64,000 bases of DNA, from NCBI RefSeq assembly GCF_001757995.1, contig NZ_LXLV01000019.1, positions 62,001 to 126,000 on the forward strand, written 5' to 3'. Source of the DNA: Bacillus mycoides (GTDB lineage Bacteria > Bacillota > Bacilli > Bacillales > Bacillaceae_G). The translations under genes and the position numbers were made by a program. Under the pieces are notes generated by a model. That model was not told the DNA's origin. It made no database searches and saw only the letters and a program-made list of their open reading frames with translations. This document shows positions 51,593-60,073 of this stretch, in pieces; the stretch's first letter is position 1; every line of letters starts with the position of its first letter.

Positions 51593-53182
51593 ATGTCGAC
51601 GCAAACTTCACGGGTTACACTGGCCGGAGAAATGTTACCAGCGTATAACGAAATATTGACACCTGAGGCGCTTAGTTTTTTAAAGGAACTGCATGAAAAT
51701 TTCAATGAACGCCGCACGGAACTTTTACAAAAGCGTGTAGAGAAACAAAAAAGAATTGATGCAGGGGAGTTTCCAAAGTTTTTAGAAGAAACAAAGCATA
51801 TACGTGAAGGGGATTGGACAATCGCCCAGCTACCGAAAGATTTAGAGGATCGCCGCGTGGAGATTACTGGACCGGTAGATAGAAAGATGGTCATTAACGC
51901 TTTAAATTCAGGAGCACATCTTTTTATGGCAGACTTTGAAGATTCGAATGCGCCAACTTGGAAAAATGCTGTAGAAGGTCAAATTAACTTACGAGATGCT
52001 ACTGAGGGAACGATCTCACATAAAAATGAAAACGGAAAAGAATATCGTTTAAATAATAAAACAGCTGTATTAATTGTGCGTCCGAGAGGGTGGCATTTAG
52101 AAGAAAAGCATATGCAAGTTGACGGCAAGAACATGTCTGGCAGTTTAGTAGATTTTGGCTTGTACTTTTTCCATAATGCGAAGGTGCTTTTAGCAAAAGG
52201 AAGTGGCCCGTACTTTTACTTACCAAAAATGGAAAGTTACTTAGAGGCAAGATTATGGAATGACGTTTTCGTATTCGCTCAAAAGTATATCGGTATTCCG
52301 AATGGAACGATTAAAGCGACTGTGTTAATAGAAACGATTCACGCTTCATTTGAAATGGATGAAATTTTGTATGAACTAAGAGATCATTCTGCTGGTTTAA
52401 ACTGCGGACGATGGGATTATATATTTAGTTTCTTAAAGAGTTTCCGTAATCATAATAAATTTTTACTTCCGGATAGAGCGCAAGTCACGATGACAGCGCC
52501 GTTTATGCGCGCGTATTCTTTGAAAGTTATTCAAACGTGTCATCGTCGTAACGCGCCAGCAATCGGAGGAATGGCAGCGCAAATCCCAATTAAAAATGAT
52601 CCAGAAGCAAATGAGGCGGCTTTTGAGAAAGTGCGTGCTGATAAGGAGCGCGAAGCTTTAGATGGACATGATGGGACTTGGGTTGCCCACCCGGGACTTG
52701 TACCGGTTGCAATGGAAGTATTTAATCACATAATGAAAACGCCAAATCAAATTTTTAGAAAGCGTGAAGAAATACGTGTAACAGAAAAGGATTTATTAGA
52801 AGTACCGATGGGAACGATTACAGAAGGTGGTCTTCGCACGAATATTAACGTCGGTATTCAATATATTGCATCTTGGTTAAGCGGGAGAGGGGCAGCTCCA
52901 ATTTATAACTTAATGGAAGATGCGGCAACAGCGGAAATATCAAGAGCACAAATATGGCAGTGGATTCGTCATGAGGGTGGAAAGCTAAGTGATGGCCGTG
53001 ATATCACTTTTAAATTGATGGAAGAATTGAAAGAAGAAGAACTAGCAAAAATAGAAAGAGAGATTGGTAAGGAAGCATTTAAGAAGGGGAGATTTGAAGA
53101 AGCTACAAAACTGTTTACAAACCTTGTTCGTAATAACGAGTTCATGCCGTTTTTAACATTACCGGGTTATGAAATTTTATAA
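51593..53182 (+). CDS. aceB: Malate synthase A AceB
   Basis: AceB condenses glyoxylate with acetyl-CoA to malate, the second step of the glyoxylate bypass. The 529-residue protein has the form-A length. Landmarks are [20 protein letters not shown] (about 103-122), [15 protein letters not shown] with the catalytic Arg, [17 protein letters not shown] (metal site) and the C-terminal loop [13 protein letters not shown] with the general-base Asp. ATG follows AGAAGGGGATGCTAAT. Its end is followed by aceA 25 bp later, so the two form an operon for growth on acetate or fatty acids. Confidence 0.96.
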   Translation: MSTQTSRVTLAGEMLPAYNEILTPEALSFLKELHENFNERRTELLQKRVEKQKRIDAGEFPKFLEETKHIREGDWTIAQLPKDLEDRRVEITGPVDRKMVINALNSGAHLFMADFEDSNAPTWKNAVEGQINLRDATEGTISHKNENGKEYRLNNKTAVLIVRPRGWHLEEKHMQVDGKNMSGSLVDFGLYFFHNAKVLLAKGSGPYFYLPKMESYLEARLWNDVFVFAQKYIGIPNGTIKATVLIETIHASFEMDEILYELRDHSAGLNCGRWDYIFSFLKSFRNHNKFLLPDRAQVTMTAPFMRAYSLKVIQTCHRRNAPAIGGMAAQIPIKNDPEANEAAFEKVRADKEREALDGHDGTWVAHPGLVPVAMEVFNHIMKTPNQIFRKREEIRVTEKDLLEVPMGTITEGGLRTNINVGIQYIASWLSGRGAAPIYNLMEDAATAEISRAQIWQWIRHEGGKLSDGRDITFKLMEELKEEELAKIEREIGKEAFKKGRFEEATKLFTNLVRNNEFMPFLTLPGYEIL

Positions 53183-53207
53183 AAAACAAGAAAAGGGGAT
53201 GGAACAT

Positions 53208-54485
53208 ATGAAAAACGAAAGAATTGATAAATTGCAGGAAAGCTGGGAGTTAGATACGCGCTGGAAAGGGATAACACGTCCATATACAGCTGAAGATGTA
53301 ATTCGTCTGCGCGGATCGATTGATATTGAACATACGTTAGCGCGCTGCGGTGCAGAGAAGCTTTGGAAATCACTTCATACAGAAGATTATATTAATGCAC
53401 TTGGGGCATTAACAGGAAACCAAGCGATGCAACAAGTGAAGGCTGGATTAAAAGCAATTTATTTAAGCGGTTGGCAAGTAGCGGCAGATGCGAACCTTTC
53501 CGGACATATGTATCCTGATCAAAGCTTATACCCAGCGAACAGTGTACCGGCTGTTGTAAAACGAATTAACCAAACACTTCAACGTGCTGATCAAATTCAG
53601 CATATGGAAGGTAGCGGTGATACAGATTATTTCGTCCCAATTGTGGCGGATGCTGAAGCTGGATTTGGTGGACAATTAAACGTATTTGAACTAATGAAAG
53701 GAATGATTGAAGCGGGTGCATCTGGCGTGCATTTTGAAGACCAATTATCTTCAGAGAAAAAATGCGGGCATTTAGGCGGAAAAGTATTATTACCGACGCA
53801 AACAGCGGTGCGTAATTTAATTTCGGCACGTCTTGCTGCGGATGTAATGGGCGTACCAACAATTATCGTCGCAAGAACAGATGCAGATGCTGCAGATTTA
53901 ATTACGAGTGATATCGATCCAGTTGATCAAGAGTTTATTACAGGTGAAAGAACGCCAGAAGGGTTTTATCGTACGAAAGCAGGTCTTGATCAAGCAATTG
54001 CACGTGGTTTAGCGTATGCACCGTATGCCGATCTCGTTTGGTGTGAAACGTCGGAGCCAAATTTAGAAGATGCAAAACGCTTTGCGGACGCAATTCATAA
54101 GAAATACCCAGGGAAGCTACTTGCTTACAACTGTTCCCCTTCATTTAACTGGAAACAAAAATTAGATGAAAAAACGATTGCAAGCTTCCAAAAAGAAATT
54201 GCATCGTACGGTTATAAATTCCAGTTTGTAACGCTTGCTGGATTCCATTCATTAAATTACGGCATGTTTGAATTAGCGCGTGGTTATAAAGAGCGCGGCA
54301 TGGCAGCGTACTCTGAATTACAACAAGCAGAGTTCGCAGCAGAAAAAGATGGTTACTCTGCAACGCGCCATCAACGCGAAGTAGGAACAGGATATTTTGA
54401 TGAAGTAGCACAAGTCATTACAGGCGGTACTTCATCAACGACTGCTCTAAAAGGATCGACAGAAGAAGAACAGTTTACGAAATAA
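53208..54485 (+). CDS. aceA: Isocitrate lyase AceA
   Basis: AceA splits isocitrate into succinate and glyoxylate. The 425-residue protein shows the active-site signature [18 protein letters not shown], with the catalytic Cys in KKCGH, preceded by the metal ligands in [10 protein letters not shown] and GVHFEDQL, and the NCSPSFNW loop. ATG at 53208 is 9 bases after AAAAGGGG; an earlier in-frame ATG at 53169 would overlap the end of aceB and extend the protein beyond the usual N-terminus. It is the second gene of the glyoxylate operon. Confidence 0.96.
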   Translation: MKNERIDKLQESWELDTRWKGITRPYTAEDVIRLRGSIDIEHTLARCGAEKLWKSLHTEDYINALGALTGNQAMQQVKAGLKAIYLSGWQVAADANLSGHMYPDQSLYPANSVPAVVKRINQTLQRADQIQHMEGSGDTDYFVPIVADAEAGFGGQLNVFELMKGMIEAGASGVHFEDQLSSEKKCGHLGGKVLLPTQTAVRNLISARLAADVMGVPTIIVARTDADAADLITSDIDPVDQEFITGERTPEGFYRTKAGLDQAIARGLAYAPYADLVWCETSEPNLEDAKRFADAIHKKYPGKLLAYNCSPSFNWKQKLDEKTIASFQKEIASYGYKFQFVTLAGFHSLNYGMFELARGYKERGMAAYSELQQAEFAAEKDGYSATRHQREVGTGYFDEVAQVITGGTSSTTALKGSTEEEQFTK

Positions 54486-54494
54486 AGATAGAAG

Positions 54495-54532
54495 TAGGTG
54501 TCCCAAAAAATATTTTTGAGACACCTTTCTTA
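54495..54532 (+). terminator. Terminator after aceBA
   Basis: TAGGTGTC and GACACCTT pair across an A/T-rich inner stem (AAAAAATATTTTT) about 10 bp after the stop codon. Confidence 0.8.
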
Positions 54533-54542
54533 TTTATTATTA

Positions 54543-54591
54543 CGTCGCTGACATTGTTAAACTTTGTCGGAAAGTTGATGTAATTTTATTT
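54543..54591. repeat. Dispersed repeat copy C
   Basis: The part at 54562-54591 matches 41661-41690 at 24 of 30 positions. As with the other copies it lies directly after a terminator. Confidence 0.6.
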
Positions 54592-54621
54592 GTCGTCGTA
54601 TTGTGGGACGTTCACTTCTAT

Positions 54622-55116
54622 TTAAAATATCCAACCCAATATAGTGAATATACCAATAATAGCAGTAAAAAGAAGGAATGCGAATAATGCTAGACAGCCC
54701 CATGTAAATAGTTTGTCTTTCCATGTTTCTTCATAATCGTCAATTAGTTCTTCTACCACTTTTTTCTGCAATGGCTGTAAAGGATATTCGGTGTATAGTC
54801 CTGTAATAATGTCATGATCTCCTTTGAATTTTAAAGCACGTACAATATGATAAGAGTCGTTTCCCATCGATTTTTCAAATTGTAGACATGCCGCGTGCAT
54901 AACATCTGTTTTTTCTTTTTCAAGATACCAATACCGTCCAGCCATTTCTGGGTATTGTAATGTAAAGTAAATATCACCGAGTTTTTTTCTAAGTGCTAAT
55001 TCATTCGGATAAGTAGCGATTAATCCGTGTAATCTATCTCTTGCTTTTCCAAGGTTGTTATTTTTAATATCTTTTTCAATTTTATTTAATGTTTTTTTAG
55101 GGATTATTCCTGTCAT
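54622..55116 (-). CDS. DUF6584-like protein with C-terminal membrane segment
   Basis: A 164-residue protein. The N-terminal part is a short helical repeat domain of TPR-like character (IEKDIKNNNLGKARDRLHGL, then LALRKKLGDIYFTLQYPEMA, GRYWYLEKEKTDVMHAACLQ), and residues about 140-162 form one membrane segment (LALFAFLLFTAIIGIFTILG). This resembles the DUF6584 group, whose function is unknown; the label is from memory of the pattern. The ATG follows GGAGTATATG on the minus strand. It is convergent with aceA and divergent from the cold-shock gene. Confidence 0.8.
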   Translation of the reverse strand: MTGIIPKKTLNKIEKDIKNNNLGKARDRLHGLIATYPNELALRKKLGDIYFTLQYPEMAGRYWYLEKEKTDVMHAACLQFEKSMGNDSYHIVRALKFKGDHDIITGLYTEYPLQPLQKKVVEELIDDYEETWKDKLFTWGCLALFAFLLFTAIIGIFTILGWIF

Positions 55117-55195
55117 ATACTCCTCCGTATTAAAATAGGTGTGATTATATTTTATAAGAAATAATAAAATTTAGAAATTTTATTTTCAAAAAGGA

Positions 55196-55392
55196 TTGTA
55201 CATTCTATTTTAAGTATGCTATGATAATACCAGTTGAATAATTAAATTAAGCAATCCATATATTATCAAGTGCCGAAAACGAACGGGGAAAAGTATGTGA
55301 GAACTAGTTTATGTTTCGAATTTGATAATGTGTGGATTCTTTTTTTATACATGAAGACTAAATAAAATGTATTTTCGTAGGAGGAAATAATT
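55196..55392 (+). promoter_or_regulatory. Promoter and long 5' leader of the cold-shock gene
   Basis: TTGTAC (55196-55201), 18 bp and TATGAT (55220-55225) suggest transcription from about 55232, leaving a leader of about 160 bases. Long leaders on csp mRNAs change structure with temperature and favour translation in the cold; that role is inferred here. The leader ends in TAGGAGGAAATAATT before ATG. Confidence 0.75.
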
Positions 55393-55596
55393 ATGACAGT
55401 TACAGGACAAGTAAAATGGTTTAACAACGAAAAAGGCTTCGGTTTCATCGAAGTTCCAGGCGAAAACGATGTATTCGTACATTTCTCTGCAATCGAAACT
55501 GAAGGTTTCAAATCTTTAGAAGAAGGCCAAAAAGTTAGCTTCGAAATCGAAGAAGGTAACCGTGGACCTCAAGCTAAAAACGTAATCAAACTATAA
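55393..55596 (+). CDS. Cold-shock protein (CspA/CspB family)
   Basis: A 67-residue OB-fold protein that binds single-stranded RNA and DNA and keeps mRNA unfolded. RNP1 (KGFGFIEV) and RNP2 (VFVHFSAI) are intact, together with the N-terminal [10 protein letters not shown]. Length and sequence match the main B. cereus cold-shock proteins; which numbered paralogue it is cannot be told with confidence. It has a perfect AGGAGG ribosome site, a long leader and its own terminator. Confidence 0.96.
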   Translation: MTVTGQVKWFNNEKGFGFIEVPGENDVFVHFSAIETEGFKSLEEGQKVSFEIEEGNRGPQAKNVIKL

Positions 55597-55614
55597 TTTT
55601 ATAGTTTATTATAG

Positions 55615-55646
55615 AAAAAAGGATGGCTTATGCCATCCTTTTTTTT
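55615..55646 (+). terminator. Terminator after the cold-shock gene
   Basis: The stem AAAAAAGGATGGC / GCCATCCTTTTTT with a 4-base loop begins 18 bp after the stop codon. Confidence 0.93.
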
Positions 55647-55798
55647 GTTGTTGAGATATACGAGCCATTCATAAAAATTGTGAACAAAAAAGAAAAGCGC
55701 ACATGCGGTAAAGATAGGTTGAAAATGCATACTGCATCATTTCGTATCATAATATTTAACTGAGTAAGCGTGTATAATTTTAAAAAAGGGGTGAGGAG

Positions 55799-56371
55799 TT
55801 GACGAATATTGCGCTTTCGATTCTAATTCCTTCTGTTCCAGAACGCATGACGCATTTAAAGCGAATGATTGATACACTATATGAACAAGCTTACAATAAA
55901 CCTGTAGAAATACTTGTAATGCTCGAAAATAAAAAGAGATCTACTGGAGAAAAGCGGAATATTCTTATCGAATAAGCGAAAGGTGAATACGTTGCTTTTG
56001 TAGATGATGATGATGATCGGGTGGATCCAAATTATGTTGATACACTATGTGCTACTATTGCTTCAAATTCTACAGCTGATTGTATCGTGTTTGATGTTTT
56101 AGTAAATTACAATAACCTTTTCTCTAAAAATACTAAATTCGGAAAATAATTAGAACATACAGAAGATGAAAATTGTTATTACAGAAAACCGAATCATGTA
56201 ATGTGCTATGCAAAACGAATTGCCGTACAGCACAAATTTTTAAATATAAGTTATGGGGAAGATGATGAATGAGGTGCTCGGGTATCACAAGATATTGTGA
56301 ATCAAGTCAGAATTCCCGCTACATTATATCATTATGATTATGTACCAAAGCCAGCAAGTTGGTATACGTGA
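55799..56371 (+). pseudogene. Family 2 glycosyltransferase with several in-frame stops
   Basis: One continuous frame from TTG at 55799 encodes a GT2-like protein: NIALSILIPSVPERMTHLKR, PVEILVMLENKKRSTGEKRN, then AKGEYVAFVDDDDDRVDPNY with the DxD nucleotide-sugar site. Stops interrupt it at 55973-55975 (TAA), 56147-56149 (TAA), 56270-56272 (TGA) and 56369-56371 (TGA), the last perhaps near the natural end. The first two could be former CAA codons and the third a former TGG. There are no indels in the first 570 bases. It is followed by an intact FkbM methyltransferase, so the pair may once have built a methylated glycan. Confidence 0.88.
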
Positions 56372-56493
56372 AGTCGGTCTATATAAGCCCTCTTTAGAAA
56401 TTTATCATACGTAAATTTATTTGAATGCAAGGCATAGCGATTTATTAAATATTTATAAAATAATGATGTGGAAAATACAAGTCGGTTTATATA
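56371..56493 (+). repeat. 15-bp direct repeats between the glycosyltransferase pseudogene and fkbM gene
   Basis: AAGTCGGTCTATATA (56371-56385) recurs as AAGTCGGTTTATATA (56479-56493), with 93 AT-rich bases between. The repeat could mark a small duplication or insertion in the 3' end of the pseudogene. Confidence 0.6.
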
Positions 56494-56517
56494 GATGAGA
56501 GTGATTAAAGGAGTGAT

Positions 56518-57294
56518 ATGATGTTTGTAAAGCCCATTCAAGTTACAAAGAAAGATGTGCACTTCAATGTAATTTCTAATCCGCACACAACATGGATTTG
56601 GAATGAAATGAACCACGGGAAATGGGAAGAAGAAACATTTAAGATTTTTGATAGGTTTTTAAGCCCCGCACACTCCTATCTTGATATAGGAGCTTGGATC
56701 GGCCCAACTGTATTATATGGAGCGCATAGAGCCAAACATGTTTATGGAATCGAACCAGATCCTGTTGCTTTTAAAGAACTTCTAACAAATCTTTCATTAA
56801 ATCATTCTATCTTTTCAAAAATTACTCCTCTTAATGTAGCTATAGCTGAAGAGTCTGGTGATATTAACTTATACATGAGACATTCATTTGGAGACTCTAC
56901 TTCTAGTCTGGTTCCAACTATTTCAAATCACTCTTGCAAAGTGCAAGCTCTTACAATATACGATTTAATAACTCAGAATAACATACAAGATATAAACTTT
57001 ATTAAAATGGATATTGAGGGCGGGGAGTATTCGCTCATTCCTCAATTGCAGGAATTTTTAACATTGAACAAACCAACTTTATATTTATCATTACACCCAA
57101 GATTTTTACATGAACATCTTCATTTTGTATCAACTGAAGATAGCAGCTCTCCTGTTCATCAAACTGAAAAATTACTTGATAGTCTACAGAATTACAAATA
57201 TATATATGATATTTTTGGTAATCGTGTCGATCGTGATCATATCCATACCATTACCAATACTGGAGAATTTGTATTTACGGATGAAAGTTGGTAA
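56518..57294 (+). CDS. FkbM family methyltransferase
   Basis: A 258-residue SAM-dependent methyltransferase. The SAM motif is HSYLDIGAWIGPTVLYGAHR (about 52-71), followed by VYGIEPDPVAFKELLTNLSL with the acidic ribose contact, and INFIKMDIEGGEYSLIPQL (about 159-177), diagnostic of FkbM. These enzymes usually O-methylate sugars or polyketides; beside a glycosyltransferase remnant a glycan substrate is likely. Two ATGs (56518, 56521) follow AAAGGAGTGAT. Codon use is AT-rich and the gene is absent from the B. subtilis order, which hints at transfer. Confidence 0.9.
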   Translation: MMFVKPIQVTKKDVHFNVISNPHTTWIWNEMNHGKWEEETFKIFDRFLSPAHSYLDIGAWIGPTVLYGAHRAKHVYGIEPDPVAFKELLTNLSLNHSIFSKITPLNVAIAEESGDINLYMRHSFGDSTSSLVPTISNHSCKVQALTIYDLITQNNIQDINFIKMDIEGGEYSLIPQLQEFLTLNKPTLYLSLHPRFLHEHLHFVSTEDSSSPVHQTEKLLDSLQNYKYIYDIFGNRVDRDHIHTITNTGEFVFTDESW

Positions 57295-57317
57295 GTATAA
57301 ATGATAAGCTCATGGTG

Positions 57318-57497
57318 CTAGTTGAAATAAACAAATTTATCCTTCTTCATTTTCAGTCCAGCTTTTACCTTCATAACAAACTCTTTCAGCGATTTTAATC
57401 CGATTGTTAATTCTTGCTCCTTATTAAATGCTGTAGCACCGGTTGTATAGCTAACGACTTTATTACACTGTCCTACAAATGATAAAATTTTTCGCAT
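57318..57497 (-). CDS. Small gene beside comK (59 aa), perhaps truncated
   Basis: A 59-residue basic protein (MRKILSFVGQCNKVVSYTTG... GLKSLKEFVMKVKAGLKMKK) with an AGAGGA ribosome site before its ATG at 57497. It is not recognised with confidence. In B. subtilis a small IDEAL-domain gene (yhzC) lies beside comK, and this could be the N-terminal part of such a protein, with the IDEAL tail lost at the junction with the fkbM gene. Its stop is 24 bp from the fkbM stop. Confidence 0.6.
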   Translation of the reverse strand: MRKILSFVGQCNKVVSYTTGATAFNKEQELTIGLKSLKEFVMKVKAGLKMKKDKFVYFN

Positions 57498-57686
57498 GTA
57501 GAATCCTCTTTTTATATAAGTTAATTCTTCATTATATTTATATGTGTATTAATTGATTTATAATGTGTTTAATAATTTATAAACATTTGTAAAGAATCGT
57601 AGAATGTAAACCATTTCCTTTTTTCAGGTGCTACAATTATTTATGCAGCTGCTACTATAAATAGAAAATGAAGAAGGAGATAGACT

Positions 57687-58267
57687 ATGGAAAGTAAAGT
57701 AGAACGTTATGTCGAAAACTATGTTGTAAGCAAAAATACAATGGCCTTACTTCCTGTTGTTCTAGGAGAAAAGAAAGTTGTTACGCGAATTGTTGAAATG
57801 GAAGATTCTTTTTTCGTATTTCAAAAGCCCTTGATATTATAGAGAGAAGTTGCCGGAAACACGGTTCTAGTTTCTTTGGAAGAAAAGAAGGAACGAAGGA
57901 GTTAACTCGTATTACACATAAAGCTCCTATCGCAATTAGCCCGACAGATCAACTTTATTTTTTCCCTACGTATTCTTATTCTCGAAAAGAGTGTGCGTGG
58001 TTGTCTCATTTTCATATTGAAGGTAATAAAGAATTAAAAGATGGAAATCTTATTATTAGATTTATAAATGGTTTCGCTGTGAAACTAGAAATGTCAAAAA
58101 GTAGCTTTGAAAATCAGCAAAATCGTACAGCGAAATTGCGGACAGAATATGAAGACCGTAAGAAAAAACAAGGGAATCCTTGCTTTAAAGAGATTGATAA
58201 AAGAGATGAATCAACATTAAGGCCGGCTTATGAGAAAGTGTATTTTGTTAAGGAAGAAGATGTGTGA
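57687..58267 (+). pseudogene. comK: Competence transcription factor ComK, frameshifted
   Basis: ComK activates DNA-uptake genes. The 5' part from ATG at 57687 (behind AAGGAGATAG) reads MESKVERYVENYVVSKNTMA up to VFQKP, then hits a stop; from about 57827 the next frame continues DIIERSCRKHGSSFFGRKEG, WLSHFHIEGN, SSFENQQNRTAKLRTEYEDR to the stop at 58267. The total length is one base short of 194 codons, the normal ComK size, so one base has been lost near the CCC at 57827-57829. The N- and C-terminal parts are otherwise well kept. It is probably inactive, unless the missing base is a sequencing error. Confidence 0.9.
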
Positions 58268-58270
58268 GAG

Positions 58271-58302
58271 GAAAAGGATGGGGAGACTCATCCTTTTTTT
58301 GA
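58271..58302 (+). terminator. Terminator after comK
   Basis: AAAAGGATG and CATCCTTTT pair around an 8-base loop, followed by TTTT, directly after the comK stop. Confidence 0.85.
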
Positions 58303-58507
58303 TTTCATTATATATACCGTTACGCTGTAAGATTCATAAATAAAACAAAAATTTGCGGGTTTTTTGTTCTTTAATAGCTTAAGTGAGTGTAAAATTACAA
58401 TATAAGAGTAATTTTACTACATATACTTATCGCGATGTTAATGTACATCATTTTACATTTGCGGCATACAGGATATTTCTTACCTTATTGTATAAAAAGG
58501 AGATGAT

Positions 58508-59104
58508 ATGTTGAAAAGGACTATGTTATTTTGGGCGCAATATATTCTTGTTTTGCCTATACTATTTCTTACCTTTATGTTTACTGGTTTCGTGGGTAGT
58601 CAGTTAATGATAGGTGCTGATAAACAACATTTTATTTTTACGCCTCAAAATGCAACAGAATATAGTCAAATTAGTGAAATTGATAAATTGCTATTTGCTT
58701 TTTCAATTCAACCAGTTGTCACCATAGTATTTCTTCTATCGATCGCGTACGTACTGACACTTATTGTCTTTCAAATTATTGAATGTAAGAAGAAAAGAAA
58801 GATATTACATAGTTTGCAATACATGGTTCTTATACCGATTTTTCTTTACTTGTGGTTAGGAATAATGCAATTTTCCGCAGTTAGTTTAACTTGGATAGAT
58901 AATTGGAAAGATTACCTTGTATTCACTCCTGGTACGATAACGAATGAGCAAGATATATATACGATTGATAAGTTTTTATACAAATTTCGAATGTTACCTA
59001 TTCCTAGTACAGTATTAATACTATCTTTCTTATATTTATTAATACTTATCGTGATTGATAGTATACGCTTACTAAAAAAGCTTCTTGTAAGAACTAGTCA
59101 TTAG
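58508..59104 (+). CDS. Membrane protein made of two internal repeats
   Basis: Not recognised. The 198-residue protein has four membrane segments in two similar halves. FIFTPQNATEYSQISEIDKL, LFAFSIQP and a following helix (VFLLSIAYVLTLIVF) in the first half match LVFTPGTITNEQDIYTIDKF, LYKFRMLP and LSFLYLLILIV in the second. Each half is helix, loop with F-T-P, I-D-K-x-L, helix. The loops probably lie outside the cell. AAGGAGATGATATG gives the start at 58508. It lies between comK and the yhjE-like gene. Confidence 0.75.
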   Translation: MLKRTMLFWAQYILVLPILFLTFMFTGFVGSQLMIGADKQHFIFTPQNATEYSQISEIDKLLFAFSIQPVVTIVFLLSIAYVLTLIVFQIIECKKKRKILHSLQYMVLIPIFLYLWLGIMQFSAVSLTWIDNWKDYLVFTPGTITNEQDIYTIDKFLYKFRMLPIPSTVLILSFLYLLILIVIDSIRLLKKLLVRTSH

Positions 59105-59423
59105 AAAAAGAGGATTGTTTGAAGGTATAACAATTATTTGTCACTACTCATTTCTACCTGTATGGAAATACGGATTGATACTTCTGTAGTTCCTTCTTTT
59201 TCATAATATGTAACCGTTAAGTTATAACCTGTGCGTGGTGTCTAAATTATTCTCATGTTCTGTCGAATATTGAAAGATTATCATAGTTTAATAATGGAGG
59301 AATTCTAACGAAAGATATGGAAACTTAATAGGTACATCTCCATATGGTGTATCTACCATTTCCTCTTTCGTATAAGCAATGATACAGTAGAGGTAGTAAT
59401 TATATAAAGGGGTAAAGTGTAGA
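59105..59423. other. Intergenic region with decayed coding sequence
   Basis: No intact gene. The minus strand between 59134 and 59243 carries the tail of a lost gene (listed separately); the remaining bases up to the yhjE-like start show scattered coding-like sequence in shifting frames, such as PYGDVPIKFPYLSLEFL on the minus strand around 59310-59370, but no start or ribosome site. Confidence 0.55.
59134..59243 (-). pseudogene. C-terminal remnant of an unknown gene
   Basis: A minus-strand frame encodes TPRTGYNLTVTYYEKEGTTE, then VSIRISIQVEMSSDK and a stop (59134-59136), with a TAG immediately upstream of the Thr-Pro. It looks like the beta-rich end of a gene broken upstream. The family is not recognised. 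Confidence 0.4.
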
Positions 59424-60017
59424 ATGGATTTTCAAACGATCAAAGAGTATTTTTCACCAGAAAATATGGATCATATTGTTGAAAGTTATCGTGCATTCGG
59501 ACCGCTTCTCGGTATTGGTTTACCGATGATAGAGGCGCTTATTCCGGCATTGCCACTCATTGTGTTTGTGTTGGCGAATGCTGTTGCATTTGGTTTTTGG
59601 TTCGGTTTTCTTTATTCATGGCTTGGGTCAGTTATTGGTGCAATGCTTGTATTTTTCATTATTCGCAGCTTTGGACGAAGTCGTTTCTTTTCTTTTGTAA
59701 ATAAGCATGAGAGAGTGCGGAAAGCGATGGGATGGATTGAAAGAAAAGGATTCGCGCCAATCTTTGTTATATTTTGTTTTCCGTTCACACCGTCTGCGCT
59801 TATAAACGTTGTAGCTGGTTTATCTCGCATTAGCGTAAAACAGTTTGGACTAGCATTAGCATTCGGAAAGCTTGTGATGATCTTTATTTTAACTTATATC
59901 GGTCATGATTTAATGTCGTTTATTCATAAACCGGTGAAATCGGTTGTTGTTGGTGTTGTTATTTTTATTTTATGGTATGTCGGTAAAAAAATTGAAGTAA
60001 AGTTAGAACTACATTAG
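59424..60017 (+). CDS. yhjE: TVP38/TMEM64 (DedA-like) membrane protein YhjE
   Basis: A 197-residue membrane protein with about five segments. The family signature is a Gly-rich re-entrant region: LPLIVFVLANAVAFGFWFGF, then YSWLGSVIGAMLVFFIIRSF with a G-rich turn, and FPFTPSALINVVAGLSRISV (P-x-x-P-x-x-x-[IL]-[NS] type). Proteins of this group are thought to move phospholipids or undecaprenyl carriers across the membrane. The gene sits directly before the signal peptidase gene, as yhjE precedes sipV in B. subtilis. Confidence 0.92.
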   Translation: MDFQTIKEYFSPENMDHIVESYRAFGPLLGIGLPMIEALIPALPLIVFVLANAVAFGFWFGFLYSWLGSVIGAMLVFFIIRSFGRSRFFSFVNKHERVRKAMGWIERKGFAPIFVIFCFPFTPSALINVVAGLSRISVKQFGLALAFGKLVMIFILTYIGHDLMSFIHKPVKSVVVGVVIFILWYVGKKIEVKLELH

Positions 60018-60073
60018 GAATAGTCTTCTTTGTAAAGCAAAGCTTCATTATTAAAGGGCGAGGGGAGAAGCGA

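Noticed and set aside
51574-51894. A 106-codon minus-strand frame over the start of aceB
   Set aside because: Antisense shadow of the aceB coding region; Ser/Phe-rich composition as expected from the opposite strand.
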